Shown piece after piece: positions 42,803-53,141 of a stretch of DNA of 64,000 nt. The stretch is from Atriophallophorus winterbourni. Taxonomy: Eukaryota; Platyhelminthes; Trematoda; Plagiorchiida; Microphallidae. The translations under genes were made by a program, and so were the position numbers. The notes beneath the pieces were generated by a model, which worked only from the letters and a program-made list of their open reading frames with translations, was not told where the DNA came from and made no database searches. Where the stretch lies: positions 1-64,000 of the forward strand of contig JACCGJ010011267.1 of assembly GCA_013407085.1 (NCBI GenBank), given 5' to 3'. Position 1 is the stretch's first letter; each line of letters begins with the position of its first letter.

Positions 42803-45800
42803 CTGGATTCGACGAAAATGGTCTGGGATCTGGACTCGGGATATCCAATTGGGAATGCGGGTCCTCTAGCGGATGTATATCGCGACGTGAGTGGGGAGCG
42901 CGATCGTATTCATTGGTTTTAGTAGAGGGTGGACTAGACATTGCTTTTGAGGTCTTGCATGAGGGACTTTTATCCGGTGTCGTCGAAAGAGAATCACCGG
43001 AAGGCTCGATGGCTCCATTGATTTTATTTTTTTCGTCCGATTCCGAATGTTTTGCTGTATGATTACTGTAAGCGAAGATGCCACATTAGATGCGCACGAT
43101 TAGTATTGTTGACTAGTGATAATATGTACGGTACGAAAGCACAAGCCTGATCAAGGCAAAGTGCCGCACAGTCAAGGACTGCACGTGGGCTAAGATACTG
43201 TCAGGTTGCCCAGGCCTAGACAGATATGAGGGGGGAATTGAAATGGTAGTGAGACTCCAGCGTGTATTCGCATGCAGCTCACTAACGTTGGCCAATCAAT
43301 TTATCACGATGTTAGCCACACAGCACAGAAATGCTGTAGTGCAGTGCAGTGATAATATGTGAATGTATGTCGTCCTACAGGGCCGCTAAATGTCATATTA
43401 GGCACAACCAGGTTTAGGGATCGACCTCGCAATCTCACATGGCGCGTGTCTTAGCGCTGATATAAGCGACTCACATACGTTTCAATTCAAATGGCATTTT
43501 TGTTATCGAAAGAGGCAGCAATTGATTAATATGGGTATCAGTGTGCACCCTGTACAAAACTGACGAATGTCGACGCATACATGTGAGGAACGAAGTAGTC
43601 TATGAACCAAAACCGATAAGCTGATGACAGAGAGAACCAAATTAGATCAATCCAGCTATTGCTTCATGGGATATTCATATTGAAGTGAACGGAGACAGTG
43701 AAACATGTTGCATCTTATCATGTCATCAAGGCAGGTCAAACGCTCCCAGAGCGGCAAAGGCAACAATTGAACCAAATGGCCGAAAATCGTAAGATGGTGA
43801 TGAAAGTCAAGATTTTTGCCAGCTGGCATAATCTTAACGGCATGCGCATGCAAATCCCGATCCTACGGCCCATACCGGATGATGCAAATAGCACGAAACC
43901 GGTCGTGGGATGTGTGCGATGGAAATACATGCAAATCAGCATTTTGGTTCATGGTTATAGGTTTAACCCCATTATACACGTGTTTGGACACACGTGATTG
44001 AACAGGTTGGTCGTATCAGGCTTATCTAACAGTGGCAGACAAGCGTAACTTGTTTACCATTCTTTTACTGTTTCAAGCGCATGCTGATCCTGATCCTAGT
44101 GTCCCTACCTGATGAGTGCAAACAGCACGAAACCGGTCGTGGAGTGTGTGTGTGATGGAAATACATGCAAATCAGCATTTTGGTTCATGGTTATAGGTTT
44201 AACCCCATTATACACGTGTTTGGACACACGTGATTGAACAGGTTGGTCGTATCAGGCTTATTTAACAGTGGCAGACAAGCGCAACTTGTTTACCATTCTT
44301 TTACTGTTTCAAGCGCATGCTGATCCTGATCCTACTGTCCCTACCTGATGAGTACAAACATCACGAACCAGGCCGTGGGGTGTGTGCGTGATGGAAATGC
44401 ATGTAAATGAGCATTTTCGTTCGGGGTCATGGGTTTAAACCCAGTATACATGAGTGTGTGCTCATGTGATTGAACAGGGTGGTCGTATCAGGCTTATTCA
44501 ACAGTGGCATACAAGCGCAACTTGGTTACCATTCTTCCACTGTTTCAAGCGCATGCGGATCCTGATTTTACTTTCCTTACATGATGAGTGCAAACAGCAC
44601 AAAACCGGTCGCGGGGTGTGCCGGAAATGCATGCAATTAAGCATTTTTATTAACCAAAGATGCTTGGATAACAAACAAGAAGTCGGCCGATAATCGGGAA
44701 CGGGTGTGCGTGATGCGATATGTAAAAACGGTTCTGATAAAAATAGTCTGTTTGTCATTCAACTCAACGTAATAGCATTTCTGGCAAGTCGTTAACTTAT
44801 CCCCCTTTAAAATATGATCTAGAATCATGGCATTGGCAAAGGCTCTTTATTCACTGTCGATGAGACAGCAGAGACCGCACCAAAACACCGAGACTAGAAT
44901 ATTTTTGCACTTACCACGCTCAAGAGTTATTGATGGTTGTATATGGAAGCAAAAACTCAAGATGTACATCCCACATACAAGCTATTCATTTTAATACTAC
45001 CTTAAATAACCCCGTGCTCTGACACATGAAGAATACACTTACTCTAACGCCCAAAACAGGGCACTGTCTCAGGTGGGCCAACACTGTTTATTATGTATTC
45101 AACATGATTTATATTTAATGGGTGAAAAGAACGCGATCGAAGCTTAAATCGCCATCGACCGAGATCTGGTTAAGAAAAGGTGATTAAAACATGGAGCACA
45201 GATAAATACATACATTGGCAACCGTAGCTTCATTATCTGAAATAACACTTAGCATGACATGCTGAACATGAAAGCCAATCGAGGCAGGATAGATGCTACA
45301 TATATTCGGGACCGATTAATTTATAAAAGTCGCATGCAACAAGAACCGCAATCATGCATAAACTACGTGCAATTTCTATAGCAGAAAGCTACCTTGAACA
45401 ACCTGTTCTTCTTGTCATACGGACAGGAATTCTACTGAAAGTATTAGGCAATGAAATGCATACCAATTAGCTCCGACATATTGAAACATGAGAGAATAAG
45501 ATTACGAAATGCTTACCTTGTTGAATCACGGCTTTCATGAACAACTGTAAAAATTGAAAAGCGTCATTGTGAAAAGCAAATGCCATAGGAGTAAGCAATC
45601 AGTTAGTTGATTTAAAGCAATTCAATACTAAGCACTTACCCGTTGGAACCGTTTTCTTTGATGACATATAAGAGTCCCAAAGAGATGCCAACACTGATGT
45701 GTTTGAGTTAGATTCTAGAGCCAAATGTGACTGAAGATCATCCGCAGTCATTAGTGGAATGTTGTTCTTTATGATTGCTCAGAAGAAAAATGTACCTTAC

Positions 45801-46155
45801 CAAACTGGCCTCATGCGTGAAAACCTCTAAGGTATTAGTTAAACGAGTGTGTCTCAGAAACTCCGCAACAAGGGAGAAGATGAAAAGACCTTTCTAATAA
45901 ATGTGGGAAAACAAACGAAGATCACCTACCATCAGGGCTACTAAGTATCGCCTTTAAGGCATTATTCGCGGGTGGCATAGTTTCGTGATAGTTATGCTTT
46001 TCGAGAGCTAGAAACACTGCGGCTCTCAGTTGAGCCTGAGAGAAAATGGGAGAAAAGTCGAACGTTACCTGTAGACGCGATAGAATACCATTTGCACTCA
46101 ACGACTGGATTAGCATGTCTTTCAAGTCGGTTTCACTGCTGCTAAGCTCTGACAT
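42803..46155 (-). CDS. CEP43: CEP43/FGFR1OP-like centrosomal LisH protein, seven 5' exons
   Basis: Exons (minus): 46155-46069, 46035-45930, 45889-45801, 45766-45640, 45544-45517, 45434-45393, 43065-42803. All introns are GT-AG and phases agree throughout. The protein starts MSELSSSETDLKDMLIQSLS, then LRAAVFLALEKHNYHE and, from exon 3, FSLVAEFLRHTRLTNTLEVF, the LisH dimerisation region of FOP (human LRAAVFLALE, SLVAEFL). Exon 6 gives SRIPVRMTRR, like the SKIPRYK segment of FOP. Exon 7 is Ser/Pro-rich. FOP anchors at centrosomes and centriolar satellites and aids ciliogenesis. Introns 1-3 are 33, 40 and 34 nt, intron 4 is 95 nt and exon 5 is 28 nt. The 33-nt intron has no stop, so retention would stay in frame. 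Exon 7 ends in phase 1, so more exons follow to the left. The related FOR20/CEP20 is a poorer match. Confidence 0.85.
43128..43365 (+). repeat. Dispersed ~235-bp repeat
   Basis: GAAAGCACAAGCCTGATCAA, GTTGCCCAGGCCTAGACAGA and GGCCAATCAATTTATCACGA, ending near a GCACAGAAATGCTGTAGTGC hairpin. Lies in CEP43 intron 6. Confidence 0.8.
43820..44640 (+). repeat. Hammerhead family A tandem array (about 3.5 units)
   Basis: Ribozyme blocks recur at 43891, 44125, 44361 and 44597, spacings 234, 236 and 236. Shared unit text includes GGTTCATGGTTATAGGTTTA, TGATTGAACAGGTTGGTCGT and ACTGTTTCAAGCGCATGCTG. It lies in CEP43 intron 6 on the opposite strand to that gene. Confidence 0.88.
44104..44143 (+). ncRNA. 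Hammerhead ribozyme A3, nearly complete
   Basis: CTGATGA at 44109-44115, stem II GTGC/GCAC around AAACA, GAAA at 44129-44132, ACCGGT, and a GTC site ending at 44138. Stem I CTAC pairs with GTGG, but the next position is C against A. The other three blocks of this array have core mutations: CGGATGA at 43877, GAAC for GAAA near 44365, and ATGATGA with CAAAA near 44580-44602. Confidence 0.78.
44641..45392. other. CEP43 intron 6, unassigned part
   Basis: No exon or repeat recognised. Exons 6 and 7 join in phase, so no extra exon is required here. Confidence 0.4.
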
Positions 46156-46533
46156 TCCGCAAGATAGATGAGAAAATCGGTATAATAATGGTCTGCTGAG
46201 GAGAAAAACGAGTGATTCAGAAGGCGACAATAAACGTAAAGAATGAAATACATTGGAATGCAACTCAAAAAGTAAATATAAAAACCTTAGTGTAACATTC
46301 TTTGTACTATCCGAATTAAGTTGAGAAGGAAGACGGGTTTGAGTGGAGTAAGCAACGCTTTACTATTCTAAGAATGAGCGTACAATAGCTGAAATGTAAA
46401 CAAGATGTGTTAGTCAACGGCATATAGAAAATATACAACAAACAATCATGACACTTAGAGTCAAGTAGAGCGGTGCATAGCCATGGACTGCACAGCTGAT
46501 AGGCCAAAGCCTATATACGTGTAAGTGATGATG
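46156..46533. other. 5' flank of CEP43
   Basis: No clear promoter element seen. The frame extends upstream of the chosen Met for about 36 codons, but the family alignment starts just after MSELSSSETDL. Confidence 0.4.
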
Positions 46534-46607
46534 ATGAAAGCACAAGCCTGATCCAGGCAAAGTGCCGCACAGTCAGAGACTGCACGTGGGCTAAGATACT
46601 GTCAGGT
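46534..46607 (+). repeat. Dispersed ~235-bp repeat, 5' third
   Basis: GAAAGCACAAGCCTGATCCA through CTAAGATACTGTCAGGT, then truncated. Confidence 0.8.
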
Positions 46608-46849
46608 AAGTGATAAAGCCAATAAGAGTACTGCGTACATCACACTATCAAGGGCAATTCATTTATCGCGGTTGCCTGTGCAAAACAGATGTAATGCAAA
46701 ATTACTCATCAATACAAAACCAGATAAATGAACGATACGATTGTTTTGGATTGTTAGTGTATTCGTAACTGTAATCGGTTAAGAAATATTTAATAGTATA
46801 TATAAGTTATCGACCACCGCCTCCACAAATTTTCGACATCACAAGCGCC

Positions 46850-47280
46850 ATCTAGGTACCTGGCGATCCCTGTCACAACGTACTTGGGCGCAGATTGACC
46901 ATATCGCGATATGCTACAGGTGGAGAGGTAGTGTCAAAAACTGCAGATCTTATTGGAGTACCAGTGTAGATTGTGATCATGCTTCAGTGTACGCAACAAT
47001 CAACCTTCAATTCGGAGGTAAACCCAAAGTAAAGCGTCCTAAACTAGACACAAACGCTTTATCACTGCCTGAAGTAAAAGACAGATTTTGGGATACTCTA
47101 TGGGCTTCCTTTCAAAAAATCGGCCGGTCGAGCTGGATCGTCATTGGAACTTCTTTAAGCAAGCACTCTACGACCCTGCTACAGAATGCTGCAAAGATGC
47201 TCGCCAACCGTCACGCCACTGGATCTCTGCTGAGTCCCTCATGCTACTCAAACAGTGCCGTGTCTTACCGAGTAGTTTAT
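46850..47280 (+). mobile_element. RTE-type LINE (family 2), left part, split by piggyBac
   Basis: End of the endonuclease (IDHIAI-like frame, YRWRGSV, then SVDCDHASV) and the linker PKVKRPKLDTNALSLPEVKD. The frame shifts, then DARQPSRHWISAESLMLLKQ. The element resumes after 49420. Confidence 0.75.
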
Positions 47281-49420
47281 CCCTTTCATGCCTGAATTAT
47301 TTTCTAACCCGAAATAAAATATTTTTTCTTCGGAAACGAGTTGCCCAGGGGTGAAATAACACAAATAATATAACAATTTTGTGATATTCACATAATTGAG
47401 AAAATAACAAAATGTAACCAATTGGTTACATCCGGCAGAAGTCATCAATTTTCAGGTGTCATTTCCTTATGGCACTGCATTGTACTTTTGTGTGATAGCC
47501 TCTATAACATGTTTTGTCGTAGGTCAGACACAGCTACATCGCATTTCTGACACCTCACTTTAGTCAATCCTTTTACACAGTGCTTGCATCTCTACCGGGT
47601 TTTCGAGATGAGCGGAAAATATCAAACGTTGTCGAAACGGGTTGAATTCACTGGGCAAGTGATTTTCCTCATCTTCTGTGCGGGTTGCTGCATGTCTGTT
47701 GTAGACCTTGGCCTTCCTCTTGGAGTTACGGGCGGAGTCATTAGAGCGATTGCTATGTCTTCTTTGAAGTCAGAGAGACACATTCATGTTAAACTCATGA
47801 AATCACAGGTCCTTCGGTATAACAACCAAGTATTTACCACACTCAGATCTAACAGATAGAAAAAAATCCTCATGTACCATTTCTTCGACTTTAAATCGGT
47901 ACGATAAAGTTCGATCAACATATTGCACAAATCGACTCCCCCATGAATTTGTTATATTCTTTTACAACGAAAGATCTACCAACTTCTACATATGACTTCT
48001 GTTTTCGATCCCATCTCATCACTGTATCAGCCGGTTCTATTTCCGCATATGAAGAAAGTAGGTGAATTGGTTTGTTGTCAAACCACTTCACAGCTATTAT
48101 ATTACTATTGATTTCAACTCTAAAGTCGTAACTTCCTCTCCCATCTTTTTGTAGCAGTTTATCATTCTTCAGTATACATCTTTTCAGCCTGTTCACCCTG
48201 ACGGTAGACACATTGAGAATACCAGATTCCTGTAGCTTCCTTGATAAGCCCAATGAAGAGAACCAGTTATCATAAAATAACTTGTAGTTCTTGTGCTTGG
48301 GTATACCTTCAGCAAGCCGAAGTGCGTAGGTTGATGACACTCCAACTTCGACATCTTCCTTCTTCCGATCCTTTCCCGTATAAATCTCGAAGTCATAAAT
48401 AAGGCCACCCGATCCTGCTCTAGATATGACTCTATACCCCCATTTGTGTGGCTTTCTTAGATTGTATTTTTTATGGAGATATGCGCTTTCGTAGGAATAA
48501 TGTCTTCATCCACGGCTTGATGTTCTTCTTGTGGAAGTTTCTGACAGTTCGATTTGATGGAATCCATAATTGGTCGAATTTTGAATAGTTTGTCATCTTT
48601 GTTGCCATCTTCCTTCTGCGAAATGTTATCATTAAAGTGAAGATAGCGCTTTATCTCTTCATATCTGTCTCGACTCATATTACTCGAAACTGCTTTGAGG
48701 CTTAAGCCTTTTTTCCAGTAAGTTCGATAACTAGGAACTTTGTTTATACCAGTTAGGAGTGTGATCCCCACGAAAGTTCTCATATCCGTATTGTCAATTC
48801 GCAACTATTTCCCAGCGGTCTGCATTGCATAAATTTTGGTTTGGTAAACCATTGTCTCGAATGCCGAATTGTCGAACATCAACTCAAAAAAGGAAATCGG
48901 TAAGGAGATCTGGGTCGTGGGCGTATGAGTAAGCGTCCGCAGTTAACGATCGTGCGATCTGCCATAGAAACAATGAGCGCTACACGGTCGTGAGACAGTT
49001 CCAACAGGCCTCTACGATTTTGGTGACTTTTGCCGGATGTAACATAAAGGTTACATCTATTTAAACGCAACGCATTTCGAAGATTTTCTGATTTATTCCA
49101 ATTTTTTTACATAATGTCTTTGTAGGCATGACTAAGTTTATCCTGGAACAAAATTTATAATAGCTGAGACTTTCACACGATTTTTATTCGGCTCACAAAA
49201 CTGCGAATTGTGAGGATACGTTCGAAACCCGTACCAGCACATACTTTCTCTTTCACTGTGGACAAGTCAATGATGATTGCGAACAGAGAAGAAAACCACC
49301 CTGCAGTTAACAAGATTCTGTATGCGGCCGTGCAAAAAAATTCGGAAAATTCAGTTAGAATTAGCTTAAAATGACTTGCGAAGTTCATGTAACCAAAAGG
49401 TTACATCCGTCCTGAAAGGG
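47281..49420 (-). mobile_element. piggyBac-type transposon with broken transposase
   Basis: 2140 bp with ends CCCTTTCATGCC and GTCCTGAAAGGG, flanked on both sides by TTAT (47277-47280, 49421-49424), a variant of the usual TTAA. Minus strand, in several frames: AVDEDIIPTK (first catalytic Asp region), RKPHKWGYRVISRAGSGG, IYDFEIYTGK, KLFYDNWFSSLGLSRKL (second Asp), and after a G-run slip near 47940 VDLCNMLIELYRTD (third). The C-terminal zinc finger CKHCVKGLTKVRCQKCDVAV is near 47540-47600. At least two frameshifts or stops. Palindromic ATGTAACC-N4-GGTTACAT motifs lie near both ends. Confidence 0.88.
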
Positions 49421-49424
49421 TTAT

Positions 49425-50917
49425 AGTACGAAGACGAAGTGTCTTGGACTTCTAATCACAGATAGTCTGAGGCGTGACCGTGAGATTTGGTGGAAAGAAC
49501 GCGCCTCGGAGATGGAAAGAGCGTCAGCTATGGGTAACATGCGGAGACTTTACCAATTGACTCGTGTTTGTGGCCATAATCCGCAAGGCCTGGGTGAAAC
49601 CATCCTCGAGGTTGATGGCTCGCGCACAACGAGCCTTCATAGACGTTTAGAAAGATGGAGAAAATAATTTAGTCAACACCCTCCTTCAGACACCGCAGAC
49701 ATCCCTCAATCTCCTTTGCAATAGTCAATGTCGCTAGCTCCGCCCAGTGTCGAAGAAATACCAAGAGAGATCCAATTACTAAAGTGACCCAAGGCGCCAG
49801 GCCCGGACAAGCTCCACCCGGTATTTTTCAAGGAAGGAGGTGAGACAGAATTGCGCGAGCTGTTCTTAAAGGTTTGGATGGATGAGAGGATACCTGCCTC
49901 CTGCTGTGTGTCGCTGACAATACCAGTCCATAAAAAGGAGTAAGGAAGGAATGTTGCAAATATCGCGGATTTTCGCTTATTCCGGTGGTAGCTAAGATAT
50001 TGTTCGCCATCCTCCTTCGCAGACATACCCCGATTCGAGAGGTCACTTCTCGCGAAGAGCAAGCTGGCTTTCGACCAGGGCGCGGATGTGTAGACCAGAT
50101 CTTCCTTCTGCATCAGTTGCTAGAACACCGTCACATGTATCCGCGACCTACCATTGTGGTGTTTCTGGATATTAGAGCCGCATTTGAATCGGTTGACAGA
50201 TCCGCCCTATTGAACTGCTTACTTCGCACTGGAATCCCATTGAAGTACGTCGCTATCCTAAATGACTTATGCGCTCACTCGATAGGGAGGGTAAGGGCGT
50301 ACGATAGCCTTTCAACGCCATTCAACATTACTACGGGTGTAAGACAAGGCTGTCCAATCTCCCCGTTCTTGTTTAAATTTACCAGGAGGACGTCCTCCGG
50401 AGTGCTCTTAGTGGTTTCTCCAAGGGTGGCATTGAGCTCCTTCCAGGTAGGCGTGTCATGGACTTGGATTATGCTAATGATATTGCCTTACTGGGCGAAG
50501 AACCAACATTTATCCAACAGGCATTGGATATGATTGCAATGGAGGCATCTATGTATGGGCTATTCTTTTCACCAAGAAAGTGTAAGGTGCTCCTTCAGGA
50601 CTGGTCATGTGAACCTGCATAGTTTACGCTGGTCGGGTCACGTTTTACGGATGCCCGAATACCGACTTCCGAAACGGATTCTTTTTGCGACGCCACATCC
50701 TGATTGGCATAAATCTCGGGGTGGCCAAACCGTCACATGGTATAGGCAGTTAAAATCCCTTACTATTACCTTTCTAAAGTCCGCGCAGCGCGTCTTCCAG
50801 GCTGGTGTCCCCGCGATCAGAAATCGCAATGGCAAGTTACGCTCAGGATGTCCCGAAACCGTGTTCAACGGCGGTCTTGCACTAAGCATCTTCTTAGAGT
50901 GTTTGCTTAACCTTTAG
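49425..50917 (+). mobile_element. RTE-type LINE (family 2), right part
   Basis: Continues the element left of piggyBac: RDREIWWKERASEMERAS, then RT at 49985-50533 (EEQAGFRPGRGCVDQIFLLH, FLDIRAAFESVDRSALL, GVRQGCPISPFLF). Its catalytic motif is changed to DYANDIALL. It jumps from LLQDWSC straight to NLHSLRWSGHVLRMP at about 50610, so the post-RT segment is deleted. Defective. Confidence 0.82.
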
Positions 50918-50922
50918 TAATA

Positions 50923-50941
50923 TTATAATTATATATATATA

Positions 50942-50976
<35 letters not shown>

Positions 50977-51008
50977 CTATATATATATAATATATATATA
51001 ATATATAT

Positions 51009-51042
<34 letters not shown>
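50923..51042. repeat. (TA)n tract
   Basis: About 120 bases of nearly pure TA dinucleotide. Confidence 0.9.
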
Positions 51043-51047
<5 letters not shown>

Positions 51048-51139
51048 CATTTAAAAATGATAAGTGCCACCCGGCAATGTATGAGAAAAAGAAAAAAGGT
51101 ACAATATGAGGGGGAATTTTTTTGTCCATTGTTCCACAT

Positions 51140-51555
51140 GTCGATTTTGAACGGTCGATTAGGTCTCGTAGCATCAGGCTGTCCACACCTAGAACACGGT
51201 GCCTCACTTCAACGTTGCTAGTGCGGTGTTGCCACCACACTCGTGCAAGTCTCGATGTTCAAACACCTCCAAGCGCCAGAGCGCCTCTGTGCGTACTGCC
51301 CAGCTCTCGCACCCGTAAAGCAAGACCGACCTGACTGATGCCAGGTAAACTCTCCCCTTGAGTCTCAAACTCACGTCAGACCGCTTCCAGAGATGACCTA
51401 GACTGGTGAACGCGAAGCGAGCTCTCGCAATGCGGGAGCCGATCTCACTTTCCAGCCCTCCTCCCGCCGTGATGCAGCTACCAAGATAGGTGAACTGTTC
51501 TACACAGTCCAGACTGAGGTCCTCGACCGTCAGAGTGGGCTGCTTAACCTTGCGT
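51140..51555 (-). mobile_element. RTE-type LINE C-terminal fragment
   Basis: Minus strand: CVEQFTYLGSCITAGGGLES, FAFTSLGHLWKRSDVSLRLK, SVLLYGCESWAVRTEALWRL, the post-RT block of RTE-like proteins. It meets a plus-strand 3'-UTR head on at about 51550. Confidence 0.82.
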
Positions 51556-51930
51556 GTTGCCAAGTAGAGTGACAAGGAAAGCTTGTAATGATGCATGGCA
51601 GTGAAAGCCGCAAGGAAGCTGCCATGCTGATGTGGCTCTACTCGTTCACGAAACTTGTTTGAATGCATGTTCCATTCGAGGTGTAGGCACCTCTTCCCAG
51701 TTTGTTTTACTTTTTCATGGTTGTATGGGAAGTAAGCATTCGGTACGTGCTACCGGTGTAATGCTGTCTTTGATGATGATGCTTAATCCTCTATAGAATC
51801 GGTAACTATTTAAGTCCCACCCTTCCCCGTCTTTTAGGATTTTACTTTTTCATGGCTGTGTGGCAGTTAAGCATTCGGTACGTGCTACCGGTGTAATGCT
51901 GTCTCTGATGATGATGATATAAAGAGTCAT
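51556..51930 (+). mobile_element. RTE-type LINE 3'-UTR (family 2), partly duplicated
   Basis: AGCCGCAAGGAAGCTGCCAT and GTAGGCACCTCTTCCCAG. The terminal block CGGTACGTGCTACCGGTGTA plus GATGATGATG occurs twice in tandem (about 51743-51780 and 51873-51918). Confidence 0.75.
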
Positions 51931-53141
51931 AAACCGTTTGACAGGTAGACAGTAGTAGCTTGTTTTTCGTTACCCGCACCGCTGTATGCGACATGTACGA
52001 AGAACCAGTTTACCATGCGCGATGGAGTAATTTTTATATCAGACAAGAACGCTGAAGTGAAAGCGACCTCCGCTCCGTTAATAACTGGTTTCTCAACAGT
52101 TCATGACAATCAAGTCAAATTACGAACATAATAGAGTCCAAGCATCGTGAATCAAAATGACAAGGCAGTGTAGCAAGTAGAAGCGATGGCTCTCGGGGTG
52201 TGGAAATCTGGAGAAGGATACAGATCATAATTAGGATTTAGGAGTCAATATAAATCGAGTGCTTTCAGATGGCTGAGTGACAGCGATAGCAGCCAAGTTG
52301 AAATGAAACAAACTAAATGGGAGGAAGTAAAGGAAAATATTGAGAAAAGTGAAAAAAGATGTCACTCTTGACTTTATCAAACCCGGCTCTGTTGAAATGT
52401 CAGAGAACGGTACATACGCACCATCAGGTTTCAAAGGTTGTCATAGCCGGGGGTGGCAGTGCGGATAAGCTCCCACTGTTTATAAAATGCTCCCATATGG
52501 CGCGCGTCTCAAATAGCCTCTGACAACCAAGTCCACCTTCTGGCCTGCACGACCGGCTCCCCGAGCCCGGTGGAACTGTTTCTACCAACAGGAGAAAGGG
52601 CGAGGGCGAGTGACTGGCACCTGAAAACCAATGTGCACGGATGTGCATTCGTACAGTACCTATGTGCTGTACGGCTAACATCGTGCTAAATTGATTGGCC
52701 AAAGTTAGTGAGCTGCATGCTGAAACACGCTGGAGTCTCACTACCATTTCTATTTTCTTTCTCATATCTGTCTAGGCATGGGCAACCTGACAGTATCTTA
52801 GCCCACGTGCAGTATCTGACTGTGCGACACTTTGCCTCGATCAGGCTTGTGCTTTCGTATCGTATCATCTAAGGGAAGGAAAACCCTTATTTTAAACCTC
52901 CGCTGTCTTGCGGGATACCCGATCGCGGGAAAGGCTTCGGGAGAAAACCCTGAGGAAAAACCTGAAACAGAGTCTGTTAGACCACCTCTTTCTGGCAACT
53001 CCCTGCTGCCTTGCAGGTCGCACTTGGTTGTGCAAACGCTAGAGAAGCTGACTCGAACAAACGCCGAGTGGTGCTGGTGACGCCGCTTTGTACCCAAATT
53101 CCCAAGAATCTTCTTTGAAGCCGACTCATCCTCCAGGAGGA
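51925..53141. repeat. 1.4-kb duplicated block, second copy (includes truncated RTE-derived short element)
   Basis: Repeats 33736-34942 at an offset of 18189 with few differences. From 52424 it carries the RTE leader element and, at the same internal point (52634-52870), the dispersed ~235-bp repeat. It breaks off at TCCTCCAGGAGG, where a LINE begins. Confidence 0.85.

Noticed and set aside
43820..44640. Regularly spaced repeats considered as a CRISPR array
   Set aside because: Units are ~236 bp without short unique spacers, in an intron-bearing genome, and carry hammerhead cores.
47584..47859. 91-codon plus-strand frame with cysteines
   Set aside because: It is opposite the piggyBac C-terminal region, whose minus-strand translation explains the conservation.
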